DNA of 22,316 nucleotides, from contig JBAZOJ010000030.1 in the NCBI GenBank assembly GCA_041648755.1, positions 1 to 22,316 of the forward strand. The letters run 5' to 3'. The notes beneath the pieces were generated by a model, which saw nothing but the letters and a program-made list of their open reading frames with translations, was not told the DNA's origin and did no database searches. Made by a program: the position numbers and the translations under genes. This document shows positions 16,301-21,604 of this stretch, piece by piece; the first letter of the stretch is position 1, and the number at the start of each line of letters is the position of its first letter. This DNA comes from JBAZOJ01 sp041648755. Its GTDB lineage: Bacteria; Planctomycetota; B143-G9.

Positions 16301-16418
16301 CTTTGTCCGGGGAGAAGGGATGCAGGAAACTCATCAGGACCGGGTAGAAGTACACCCCCGCCGCGCCAAGAACAGCGGCAGCAAGAAGTACTAAGACAAC
16401 CCGGAAAATGCGCTTCAC
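13335..16418 (-). CDS. Membrane-anchored protein with four tandem FGE/SUMF1-like modules
   Basis: The 1027-aa protein (from GTG 16418) has an N-terminal membrane anchor (MKRIFRVVLVLLAAAVLGAA) and four FGE-sulfatase modules at about residues 41-268, 296-526, 548-777 and 793-1024. They are separated by short, charged, probably helical linkers of 15-26 residues. Each module has [G]ATEVTQ or AMEVTQ, GD[D/N].P[V/I]E, YRLPTEAEWEYCC, and WGLYDM.GNV. None has the catalytic Cys pair; the equivalent segments read CSSAWRNS, ARSAFRSGC, LRGQYSSSS and VRSDSRW. Module 3 also lost the usual LRGG.W. The GTG at 16418 has GGAG six bases upstream and a TACAAT box at a suitable distance; a longer frame begins at GTG 16448 without a good ribosome site. 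It heads the operon with the single-module and leucine-rich genes. Likely a multivalent binding scaffold; function unproven. Confidence 0.88.
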   Translation of the reverse strand: MKRIFRVVLVLLAAAVLGAAGVYFYPVLMSFLHPFSPDKAPIRLVAIMPGTFVMGSGKGDFFRETPVHKVTLSKPFFMGATEVTQAQYEAVMGETPSRFKGDDFPVESVSRSDAVEFGRKLTEIEAEAGRLPDGMEYRLPTEAEWEYCCRAGNTGDFGSGDDESLLGEYAWFKDNSEGKAHPVGTRKPNSWGLYDMHGNVQEWCLDGYSEYLASVDAQIDPVLWKEGMAGILRGGDWGDEAGQCSSAWRNSDNSIHAFFFYGFRVVLAHADAANQVTLAARAYKEISALRRAAKNAPIALVAIPAGSFRMGSENGDGDETPVHRARIATAFCIGATEVTQSQYRALMGANPSRFRGDDLPVEQVTWSEAAEFCSKLTESERNEGNLPDGMVYRLPTEAEWEYCCRAGSASEYCFGGDANVLRDFAWLDSNSAGSTRPVGQKKPNAWGLYDMHGNVFEYCEDWYECRYLRECDGQADYFGPSTGTDTVLRGGSWNRDASFARSAFRSGCDPYAGMDSLGFRIVLGRDFVGEERRANERWKQEAMQNLRSQLVAIPPGTFSMGSETGCDDEKPVHLVTISRGFYIGAMEVTQAQYRAVMGENPSEYEGDNLPVEGMSWEEAVEFCRRLTEAERERGSLLDGMVYRLPTEAEWEYCCRAESTGDYYFGADGSLLGDYAWIEGNFGGKPHQVGSKKPNAWGLYDMYGNVGEWCQDLYSAYHFDPAPQVDPIGPARGDSRVARSSSCCLRGQYSSSSYRFEYETGYCFPDVGFRVVLGRDLIGEGCKAWKEALRQIKSNLIHISPGTFLVDFEKDPAKEKHTRKVSISREFQIGATEVTQSQFMAVMGVNPSRFIGDDLPIECVSWDDAVEFCRRLTESERKSGRLPRGQIYRLPTEAEWEYCCLAGSKAEHPWSTSEGTWDLLGNYAWFEGNSGGEPHRVASKMPNAWGLYDMIGNVSEWCQDYYAERPIEADDQVDPIGPAKGECRLMRGGDWHIKAASVRSDSRWRGLEFMGSVGEGFRVVLGPILVQP

Positions 16419-16448
16419 TGGTTTCTCCGTCGGTATATGTGCCGTCAC

Positions 16449-16480
16449 ATTGTAGCGTAGCCGCCTCTATATTCGCGCAA
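16449..16480 (-). promoter_or_regulatory. Weak candidate promoter of the FGE-like/leucine-rich operon
   Basis: TACAAT lies at 16454-16449 on the minus strand, with TTGCGC 20 bp further upstream (16480-16475), a longer spacer than usual. A start about 7 bases after the box would put the mRNA end near 16442. That excludes the GTG at 16448 and fits the GTG at 16418 with its GGAG (16428-16425). Confidence 0.3.
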
Positions 16481-16552
16481 GTGCCGAATTTGTTCACGGA
16501 ATTTCGGTCGGATGAGGAACGATGATGAATTGGCAGCCGGGAATGCCCACCG

Positions 16553-16580
16553 AAAAAAGCCGCCGGATTGACCGGCGGCT
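16553..16580 (-). terminator. Intrinsic terminator of the charged helix gene
   Basis: On the minus strand an 8-bp GC stem (GCCGCCGG with CCGGCGGC, 16559-16566 and 16572-16579) with a 5-base loop is followed by six T (16558-16553). It lies 27 bp after the stop of the gene at 16607-16936 and separates it from the FGE-like operon downstream. Confidence 0.9.
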
Positions 16581-16606
16581 TGCGAGACAACGGACGTGAG
16601 TGGAGA

Positions 16607-16936
16607 CTACTTGTTGCCCTTGTTCTCCCGGGCCTTTTCTCTTGCCGCTTTCGCCTTGGCGATGGCCTCTCTGATTTCCCGGATGATCCGCTCGCGTTCC
16701 TTCTGGATACGCTCGCGCTCCTTCTGGATCCGCTCGCGCTCCTTCTGGATCCGTTCGCGTTCTTTCGCGATGCGTTCCTTTTCCTTGGCGATCCGCTCCT
16801 TCTCCTTCTCGATGCGCTCCTTGATCGCTGCGCGATCCGGGGTGGTGTTGCCCTCGGCATACGCGGTTGCAGGAACTATCGCTACGACTGCGGCGAGAAC
16901 CAGGACTCCGAAGAACGTGATCAGCAACTTTTTCAT
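16607..16936 (-). CDS. Exported, highly charged heptad-repeat (ER/K-like) helix protein
   Basis: The 109-aa protein has a signal peptide (1-27, AYA before the cut). Nearly all the rest is one predicted helix (34-105) made of seven heptads of the type RIQKERE/RIAKEKE (41-89), then AIAKAKAAREKAREN. Only one isoleucine occurs per heptad, while Arg/Lys and Glu alternate at i/i+4 spacing, as in single alpha helices stabilised by salt bridges; a loose coiled coil is also possible. A strong AGGAGG lies 4 bp before the ATG. The gene has its own sigma-54 promoter and terminator, so it is a monocistronic, tightly regulated unit. No family name recognised. Export implies a periplasmic spacer, cell-envelope binding or metal/stress role; none can be shown from sequence. 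Confidence 0.82.
   Translation of the reverse strand: MKKLLITFFGVLVLAAVVAIVPATAYAEGNTTPDRAAIKERIEKEKERIAKEKERIAKERERIQKERERIQKERERIQKERERIIREIREAIAKAKAAREKARENKGNK
16670..16816 (-). repeat. Seven 21-bp tandem repeats coding for heptads
   Basis: Seven 21-bp units encode R-I-x-K-E-x-E heptads, with the last unit diverged (RIIREIR). The middle units (around 16690-16760) are nearly identical at DNA level, with the core ctccttctggatccgctcgc recurring. This makes unit number liable to change by slippage. Confidence 0.85.
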
Positions 16937-16966
16937 AATTCCTCCTTATGGGTTACATCCGCATAA

Positions 16967-16982
16967 AGCAATGCCCGTGCCA
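16967..16982 (-). promoter_or_regulatory. Sigma-54 (-24/-12) promoter for the charged helix gene
   Basis: On the minus strand the sequence is TGGCAC-GGGCA-TTGCT, an exact match to the sigma-54 consensus TGGCAC-N5-TTGCW, with a further G after... the CAC (TGGCACG). The GG and GC pairs have the required spacing. The predicted start near 16957 leaves a leader of about 20 bases that contains the AGGAGG site (16946-16941). Confidence 0.88.
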
Positions 16983-17088
16983 AATCGGCAAAAGGAATAC
17001 GCCGATCGGCTGCACTGCCCTTGGCTGGCCGCCTGCAGGTTCCATTGTTCCCGGGCAGCCGCAGTGCCACAAGGAAGACACGATGCTC

Positions 17089-17109
17089 AGTGTAGGAAAC
17101 CTCTACACT
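17089..17109. promoter_or_regulatory. Dyad, candidate activator (enhancer) site
   Basis: AGTGTAG (17089-17095) and CTACACT (17103-17109) are perfect inverted arms around a 7-base spacer. The centre is about 95 bp upstream of the predicted + strand start and about 140 bp upstream of the - strand start, the normal range for a sigma-54 enhancer-binding protein. A second, weaker dyad (ACTCC-G-GGAGT) is at 17119-17129. Confidence 0.5.
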
Positions 17110-17168
17110 CTCCCTTTCACTCCGGGAGTTCCTGTCTTGAAATACCCCGCGCGAGTGCGAAAATCCAC

Positions 17169-17184
17169 TGGCACCCATTTTGCT
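17169..17184 (+). promoter_or_regulatory. Sigma-54 (-24/-12) promoter for the serine hydrolase gene
   Basis: TGGCAC (17169-17174), five bases, then TTGCT (17180-17184) match the sigma-54 consensus exactly, with the correct GG to GC distance. The predicted start near 17195 gives a 30-base leader ending in GGGAG just before ATG 17225. Confidence 0.88.
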
Positions 17185-17224
17185 GTGTCGATGGTGTGAC
17201 CATCCGAGACAAACCGGGAGAGAT

Positions 17225-18700
17225 ATGAAACGTATCGCCATCTGCCTTATCGCCCTGTTACTGGGCTTCGGGTCTTATCTGCCCCTTACATGCCGTGCCG
17301 AGGATGCCCAGGATCAGGAAAAGGCCGCGCGGCCATCGTATGTCATCAAGCCCGGCGTTCCGGCGGATCACGGGCTGAAGCCCGAAGACATCGAAGCGAT
17401 CAAGGCCCTGCTGAAGAAGCCCGTGGATGACGCCGTGATAACAGGGGACTCCCTGCTCATCGCGCACAAGGGCGAGGTCATTTTCAGGGAGGGTTTCGGC
17501 AAGATAATGCCGGACGACTCGGTGAGGCTCGCGTCCAGCACAAAGCCGATCGCGGCTACCGGCGTGATGCTGCTTGTGGATGCCGGGAAGTTGTCGCTTG
17601 ATGACCCGATTTCGAAGTTCATCCCGGAATTCAAGGGCACCAAGGTCGAGAACTCCACAATCCGTCAGCTCTTAAGCCACACGTCGGGAATCCTCGGCAC
17701 TTATCCCGGCGGAAGACCCACGGCGGGAACGATGGCTGACTTCGCGCGGCTGATAGCCAAGGAGGGGAGTTTCTCGCCGCCCGGCACCTTCAGCTACAGC
17801 GGCGTGGGCATAGACATAGCCGGATGCTGCGCCGAAATCGCTGCCGGGATGCCCGTTGAGGCTTACCTGCGCGCGAACCTGCTCGAGCCCCTGGGAATGA
17901 TGCACACAACCTTCACGTTGGGTGCGGATGCCAGCACGGTGCCGAAAGAAGCTGCAGACCGGGGCGAAGGGCGCTATATCAGTTGCGGAGGCGGGATGTC
18001 ATCAACACTTGATGACGTGGCAGCCTTTTACCTGATGCACCTGAACGGCGGCACTTACGGCGACAAGCGCATTCTGTCCGGGAAGGCGATAACCGAAATG
18101 CACAGCAGGCAGTCGGTCAACCCCGCTAAGAGTCTGGATCCATACGGCGGAGACGAGTACGGCCTTGGGTTCTACCGCGACCGCATTACGAAGGATGGCG
18201 AAGCCCTGAATATCAGCCATGGTGGGGCGCTTGGGACATTCCCCTGGGTAGATCTGGACCGTGAGCTTGTCTGCGTGTTCTTCGCTCAGACACGGCTTCC
18301 CGTGCTGAAGCCGCATATTGCCGAATTGCAGAAGAAGACCCGTTCGCTGTTCCCCTCGGAGCGCGACAAGGATGTGGTCAAGCAGGCCTCCGACAATCCC
18401 GGGCCGGAGCTTGTGGAAGGAGACAAGGCAGGTGCTGGCAACCTGAACAAGGTGTTCAAGAAGATATCCAAGGGTGCTGACACAATCACAAAGGAGCAGT
18501 TCGGGGATTTCTTCAAGGAACGATTCGGCGACCGGGCCAGACCCAAGATGGTCGACAGGATTTTCTCCCGGCTCGACGCGAATCAGGATGGGGCTCTGAC
18601 GCTCGAAGAGTTCGGGAAGCTCGCGGATATCCTCAAGGCCCTGAAGGGCGTCCGCCCCGGAAAAAAGGCTGGCCCGGAGGATATTGACGGCGAGGAATGA
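17225..18700 (+). CDS. Secreted beta-lactamase-family serine hydrolase with C-terminal EF-hand
   Basis: The 491-aa protein has a signal peptide (1-25) and a class C beta-lactamase/D-alanyl-D-alanine-peptidase-like domain (about 50-378). The active site SxxK is Ser104-S-T-Lys107 (RLASSTKPIAA). The second motif is Tyr191-S-G where class C enzymes have YxN, and the third is His332-G-G in place of KTG, as in many esterase or peptidase members. After a linker, a C-terminal pair of EF-hand-like helices follows: one degenerate (about 411-433) and one good loop at 451-462 (D-N-D at 1, 3, 5; Gly at 6; Glu at 12). So a calcium-bound, periplasmic or extracellular hydrolase is likely; substrate (peptidoglycan peptide, ester or other) is unknown. 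ATG 17225 was chosen for GGGAG upstream and the signal peptide. Controlled by a sigma-54 promoter. Confidence 0.9.
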   Translation: MKRIAICLIALLLGFGSYLPLTCRAEDAQDQEKAARPSYVIKPGVPADHGLKPEDIEAIKALLKKPVDDAVITGDSLLIAHKGEVIFREGFGKIMPDDSVRLASSTKPIAATGVMLLVDAGKLSLDDPISKFIPEFKGTKVENSTIRQLLSHTSGILGTYPGGRPTAGTMADFARLIAKEGSFSPPGTFSYSGVGIDIAGCCAEIAAGMPVEAYLRANLLEPLGMMHTTFTLGADASTVPKEAADRGEGRYISCGGGMSSTLDDVAAFYLMHLNGGTYGDKRILSGKAITEMHSRQSVNPAKSLDPYGGDEYGLGFYRDRITKDGEALNISHGGALGTFPWVDLDRELVCVFFAQTRLPVLKPHIAELQKKTRSLFPSERDKDVVKQASDNPGPELVEGDKAGAGNLNKVFKKISKGADTITKEQFGDFFKERFGDRARPKMVDRIFSRLDANQDGALTLEEFGKLADILKALKGVRPGKKAGPEDIDGEE

Positions 18701-18718
18701 CCTCGCACAATTGGCCAG

Positions 18719-18756
18719 CACTTCACCTCATGATCGTGAAGTGGCCGCGGCCACTT
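18719..18756. repeat. Overlapping inverted repeats at the ends of two convergent genes
   Basis: CACTTCAC (18719-18726) pairs with GTGAAGTG (18736-18743). An 18-base perfect palindrome, AAGTGGCCGCGGCCACTT, occupies 18739-18756. The two structures share bases and exclude each other. They cover the stop codon and last codons of the transglutaminase-like gene. They could act as a weak two-way transcription stop or mRNA end stabiliser, but no T-run is seen. Confidence 0.45.
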
Positions 18757-20483
18757 GGCAATGGCTCAACGGTGAATGGCCGCGGTGATGACTTCTTGCC
18801 GGATAATCTGTAAAGCCTGTCGGCCCGGGCAGCGAACGAAATCTTTCCCTCGCCCGGGTGCGTCAGAGGAATCTCCTTCCATCCCTTGTCGGCATAGAGG
18901 AACAGCGTATATTCCTCCTCGACATTGAACCCGCCCATAAGGTCATCCTTCCCGTACGTCATTTCGAACTGCGCTCCATCGGCGGGATCGTCCGGTGCTG
19001 TCCGGAGCCATTTCACATTGCCTCCCTGCCGGACATCCGCTATGCGATCCGGCTCACCGGGAACGCGGATGCACAGCGCAAATGGAAGCCGGCACCCGAC
19101 ATTCTCAAATGCCACCTGGCCATCCATTATCTTCGCGCGGGCTACTACGCGCCAGTCGTCTGAATTCCAGACCATTAGCGTTACCGGCTCGGCGCTCTTC
19201 GACTCGGTGGAAAAGGCAATCCGTGTGACCGGCGAGTACTCCTTGGTAACATCCTCGTAGGAGTCCCAGGTCTTGACATAGATCTTCACACCAGCGTTGC
19301 CGTCGCCGGGAGGATCGCCCATTCCGCGCACCCAGGTCCACGCGTGGTTTCCATCCACATGTCCCCACCACGGGGTGAAGGCCTGGCAGGCCGGGATCCC
19401 CAGCGTCCAGTACATCGCGTTCAGGACGTTGCTGCAATCCTCGCAGCGGCCCTCGTGGACGGCGAGTGAAGTCAAAAGGCCGAAGTCCTCCCAGGTGGTG
19501 TTGCCATCGTACTGGAAATAGTCGCCATAGGCGTTCTCGGCTATGGCGCGAGCCTTTGCGAAGTCCATTTCCCCGAGCCCCTTCGTTTCGGGCTGCAATG
19601 CCTCGAAGAAATGCCTGCGCCAGCGCTGCAGGGGCTCGTTGGTCGCGCGGGGGGACAGCACGAACTCAAGGAAGTCCCGGTCGGTGACCTTCCTGGCCCA
19701 GGGGAACTCCATCCGCGCTTTGACCGCGTAATAGACGTTTTCATAGAACGTACGCGCGTCTGCAGCCGCCAAATCCTCGACGGAGCCAACCTTCTCCTCG
19801 CGCATGAAGCTCATCTTGTCCATGCGTGACAGCAGCCAGATTCCAGCCCAGCAACACTCCACAGCGTAGGTTGATTCTGCGAGCGCATTCAGGGCACGGG
19901 CAATCGCGTCGGCGTTCGTGCCCGGGGCAGCCAGGTTGCGCGATGCACGTTCGATCGTCTCAAGATCCAGCTTGGCGCCTCTGCGTTCGTTGACCCGGGC
20001 AATGGCCGTCAGAAAGGCATCGGATGCGGATACTGAGTCTTTGGCCAACCAGCGCGCCAACTCGGGTGCAGGTGGGTCGTTGAATGAACCGGCCGAATAC
20101 AGGCGGTTCAGCACGCGCAGGCGCGATTCGTCAATAAGCCGGTCATTTCTGCATGCACCGTCCCGGAAGTGAATAGCGCGGACAGAGCGGTCAGGGCATC
20201 TCACAACGAGGAACAGCTTGTTGGACGCAAAATTGTCGAGTTGGCCCTTCTCCCATTCGAGCGCACTGATCTGCTCGATGATGGGTGCTGCGGGCTTCAG
20301 AATTTCCACGGAAACGTCTATTGCCGGGTCGTTCAATTCACGGCCCTGGAAGTACTTTCCGACCAGGTATTTCCTTACGGGCAGAGGGAGACTGCCTTGC
20401 GCGGCAGCATCCTCTCCGGGTGCCTGAGGGAGGACAAAGCACGACAACAGAAGCAAGAGAGCAGCAAGCCTGAGCGACGACAT
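18723..20483 (-). CDS. Exported transglutaminase-like protein
   Basis: The 586-aa protein has an N-terminal export signal (MSSLRLAALLLLLSCFVLP); the LLSC could be a lipobox, so it may be a lipoprotein. A long helical N-terminal region (about 30-320) precedes a transglutaminase-like core at about 325-425: EGRCEDCSNVLNAM with probable catalytic Cys347, GIPACQAFTPWW, NHAWTWV with His380, and TWDSYEDVT with Asp407 or Asp411 as third member. The rest (about 430-575) looks like beta-rich domains (PVTLMVWNSDDW, KWLRTAPDDPADGAQFEM). Transglutaminase-like proteins in bacteria are mostly cysteine peptidases or amidases; the true reaction is unknown. The start at 20483 has GGAGG four bases upstream; an earlier in-frame ATG (20570) would add 29 residues before the signal peptide and is rejected. 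It diverges from the cation transporter. Confidence 0.82.
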   Translation of the reverse strand: MSSLRLAALLLLLSCFVLPQAPGEDAAAQGSLPLPVRKYLVGKYFQGRELNDPAIDVSVEILKPAAPIIEQISALEWEKGQLDNFASNKLFLVVRCPDRSVRAIHFRDGACRNDRLIDESRLRVLNRLYSAGSFNDPPAPELARWLAKDSVSASDAFLTAIARVNERRGAKLDLETIERASRNLAAPGTNADAIARALNALAESTYAVECCWAGIWLLSRMDKMSFMREEKVGSVEDLAAADARTFYENVYYAVKARMEFPWARKVTDRDFLEFVLSPRATNEPLQRWRRHFFEALQPETKGLGEMDFAKARAIAENAYGDYFQYDGNTTWEDFGLLTSLAVHEGRCEDCSNVLNAMYWTLGIPACQAFTPWWGHVDGNHAWTWVRGMGDPPGDGNAGVKIYVKTWDSYEDVTKEYSPVTRIAFSTESKSAEPVTLMVWNSDDWRVVARAKIMDGQVAFENVGCRLPFALCIRVPGEPDRIADVRQGGNVKWLRTAPDDPADGAQFEMTYGKDDLMGGFNVEEEYTLFLYADKGWKEIPLTHPGEGKISFAARADRLYRLSGKKSSPRPFTVEPLPSGRGHFTIMR

Positions 20484-20509
20484 CGCGCCTCCAACGGGGT
20501 GTTTCCAAT

Positions 20510-20537
20510 ATGCTAAGGGGTTTTGCTCTTTCGGCAA
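20510..20537 (-). promoter_or_regulatory. Low-confidence promoter for the transglutaminase-like gene
   Basis: On the minus strand TTGCCG (20537-20532) and TAGCAT (20515-20510) are 16 bp apart, about 27 bp before the start codon. Both boxes match only 4 of 6 bases. Confidence 0.3.
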
Positions 20538-20563
20538 AGGCCCGGCGAGTGAGCGAACCATTC

Positions 20564-20591
20564 TTGTCAACGCCGAAATTCCCGCTATAAT
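20564..20591 (+). promoter_or_regulatory. Sigma-70-type promoter for the cation transporter gene
   Basis: TTGTCA (20564-20569) and a perfect TATAAT (20586-20591) are separated by 16 bp. The predicted start near 20598 lies about 23 bp before ATG 20621, and GAGG (20606-20609) serves as ribosome site. Confidence 0.7.
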
Positions 20592-20620
20592 CTCACTCCG
20601 GGTCAGAGGTCCCGGATTCT

Positions 20621-21583
20621 ATGTCTCACGTCCATTCGCATCACGAGAAAAAGGCCGGAGTCGCCATGTTGTCGGTGGTATCCAATACCACCCTCGTGAT
20701 ATTCAAGGTCATTGTCGGCGTTCTTATAGGCTCCGTATCCGTGATATCGGAAGCAATCCACTCCGGGGTGGACCTGGTCGCGGCAGTGATAGCCTATATC
20801 GCGGTACGCAAGTCTGCAAAGCCCCCGGATGAAGAACACCCCTTCGGCCACGGCAAGGTCGAAAACCTTTCCGGCACGATCGAGGCCGTTCTCATCTTCG
20901 TCGCCGCGGGATGGATCATCTACGAGGCAGTAAAGAAACTGATTTACCCTCATCCGCTCGAAGCGCCTTCCTTCGGCGTGCTGGTCATGCTGTTATCCAC
21001 GGTTGTGAACTACATCGTTTCGCACTGGCTTTTCAAGATCGGGAACGAAACCGACTCAGTGGCTCTCAAAGCGGATGCCTGGCACCTTCGGACCGATGTC
21101 TACACGTCATTTGGCGTTATGGTGGGGCTCGGCGTCATTTTCCTTGGCAATCGGCTGTTCCCGGATATCAACCTGACGTGGATAGACCCCGTTGCCGCGC
21201 TCTGCGTCGCCATCCTCATTATCAAGGCCGCCTACGACCTGACAATGCAATCCGCACTGGACCTGCTTGACGTGAAGCTCCCCGAAGAGGAAGAAGAGCT
21301 GTTCCGCAACCACATCGCTGAGTTCCGCCCGGCGGTCAAGGGCTTCCACAAGATGCGCACCCGCAAGGCGGGCTCGCATCGCTTTGTCGATTTTCACCTG
21401 CTGGTGGATCCGGAAATGTCCGTTGCACGGGCGCACCGGATCATGCACGATATTATGGCCGCTTTCCGCGAACACTATCCGGAAACGGTCGTAACCATCC
21501 ATGTCGAGCCCTACGACGGCACCCAGATAACCGCCGACAGCGGTCCGCTGAAAGCTGTCGAAGCGGAACATCCCAAGAATTAG
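20621..21583 (+). CDS. Cation diffusion facilitator family transporter
   Basis: The 320-aa inner-membrane protein exports divalent metal (most often Zn, also Fe, Mn, Co or Cd) by proton exchange. It has a His-rich N-terminus (MSHVHSHHEKK) and six predicted membrane helices (about 14-36, 40-62, 85-105, 117-136, 160-178, 188-205). TM2 has His47-x3-Asp51 (EAIHSGVD) and TM5 has His155-x3-Asp159 (WHLRTD): the two halves of the transport site. The HDHD set is that of Zn-type members rather than the Asp-rich FieF type. HPFGHGKVE (73-81) is the family signature. The cytoplasmic C-terminal domain (about 210-300) has the usual metal-site histidines near 253, 258, 276 and 294. Length is normal. It has its own promoter and no operon partner. 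Exact metal not decided. Confidence 0.94.
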   Translation: MSHVHSHHEKKAGVAMLSVVSNTTLVIFKVIVGVLIGSVSVISEAIHSGVDLVAAVIAYIAVRKSAKPPDEEHPFGHGKVENLSGTIEAVLIFVAAGWIIYEAVKKLIYPHPLEAPSFGVLVMLLSTVVNYIVSHWLFKIGNETDSVALKADAWHLRTDVYTSFGVMVGLGVIFLGNRLFPDINLTWIDPVAALCVAILIIKAAYDLTMQSALDLLDVKLPEEEEELFRNHIAEFRPAVKGFHKMRTRKAGSHRFVDFHLLVDPEMSVARAHRIMHDIMAAFREHYPETVVTIHVEPYDGTQITADSGPLKAVEAEHPKN

Positions 21584-21604
21584 CCCCGCCCTGCTCTGCT
21601 TATC

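Larger units (their letters stand above)
16937..17224. other. Divergent control region (no gene)
   Basis: This 288-bp gap between divergent genes holds two outward-facing sigma-54 promoters and the dyad between them. A 102-codon minus-strand frame crosses it but overlaps both promoters, has no family resemblance and is not counted as a gene. Confidence 0.75.

Noticed and set aside
12442..16418. Active formylglycine-generating enzymes or a sulfatase maturation locus
   Set aside because: No module has the catalytic Cys pair and no sulfatase gene lies in the window.
16933..17241. 102-codon minus-strand frame in the divergent control region
   Set aside because: It covers both sigma-54 promoters and the dyad, lacks a ribosome site and resembles no protein family.
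18404..18420. CCGGAGCTTGTGGAAGG, similar to a short dispersed repeat (CCTGAGCTTGTCGAAGG) recalled from many genomes, in the linker before the EF-hand
   Set aside because: Two mismatches in 17 bases and only one copy in the window; chance similarity cannot be excluded.
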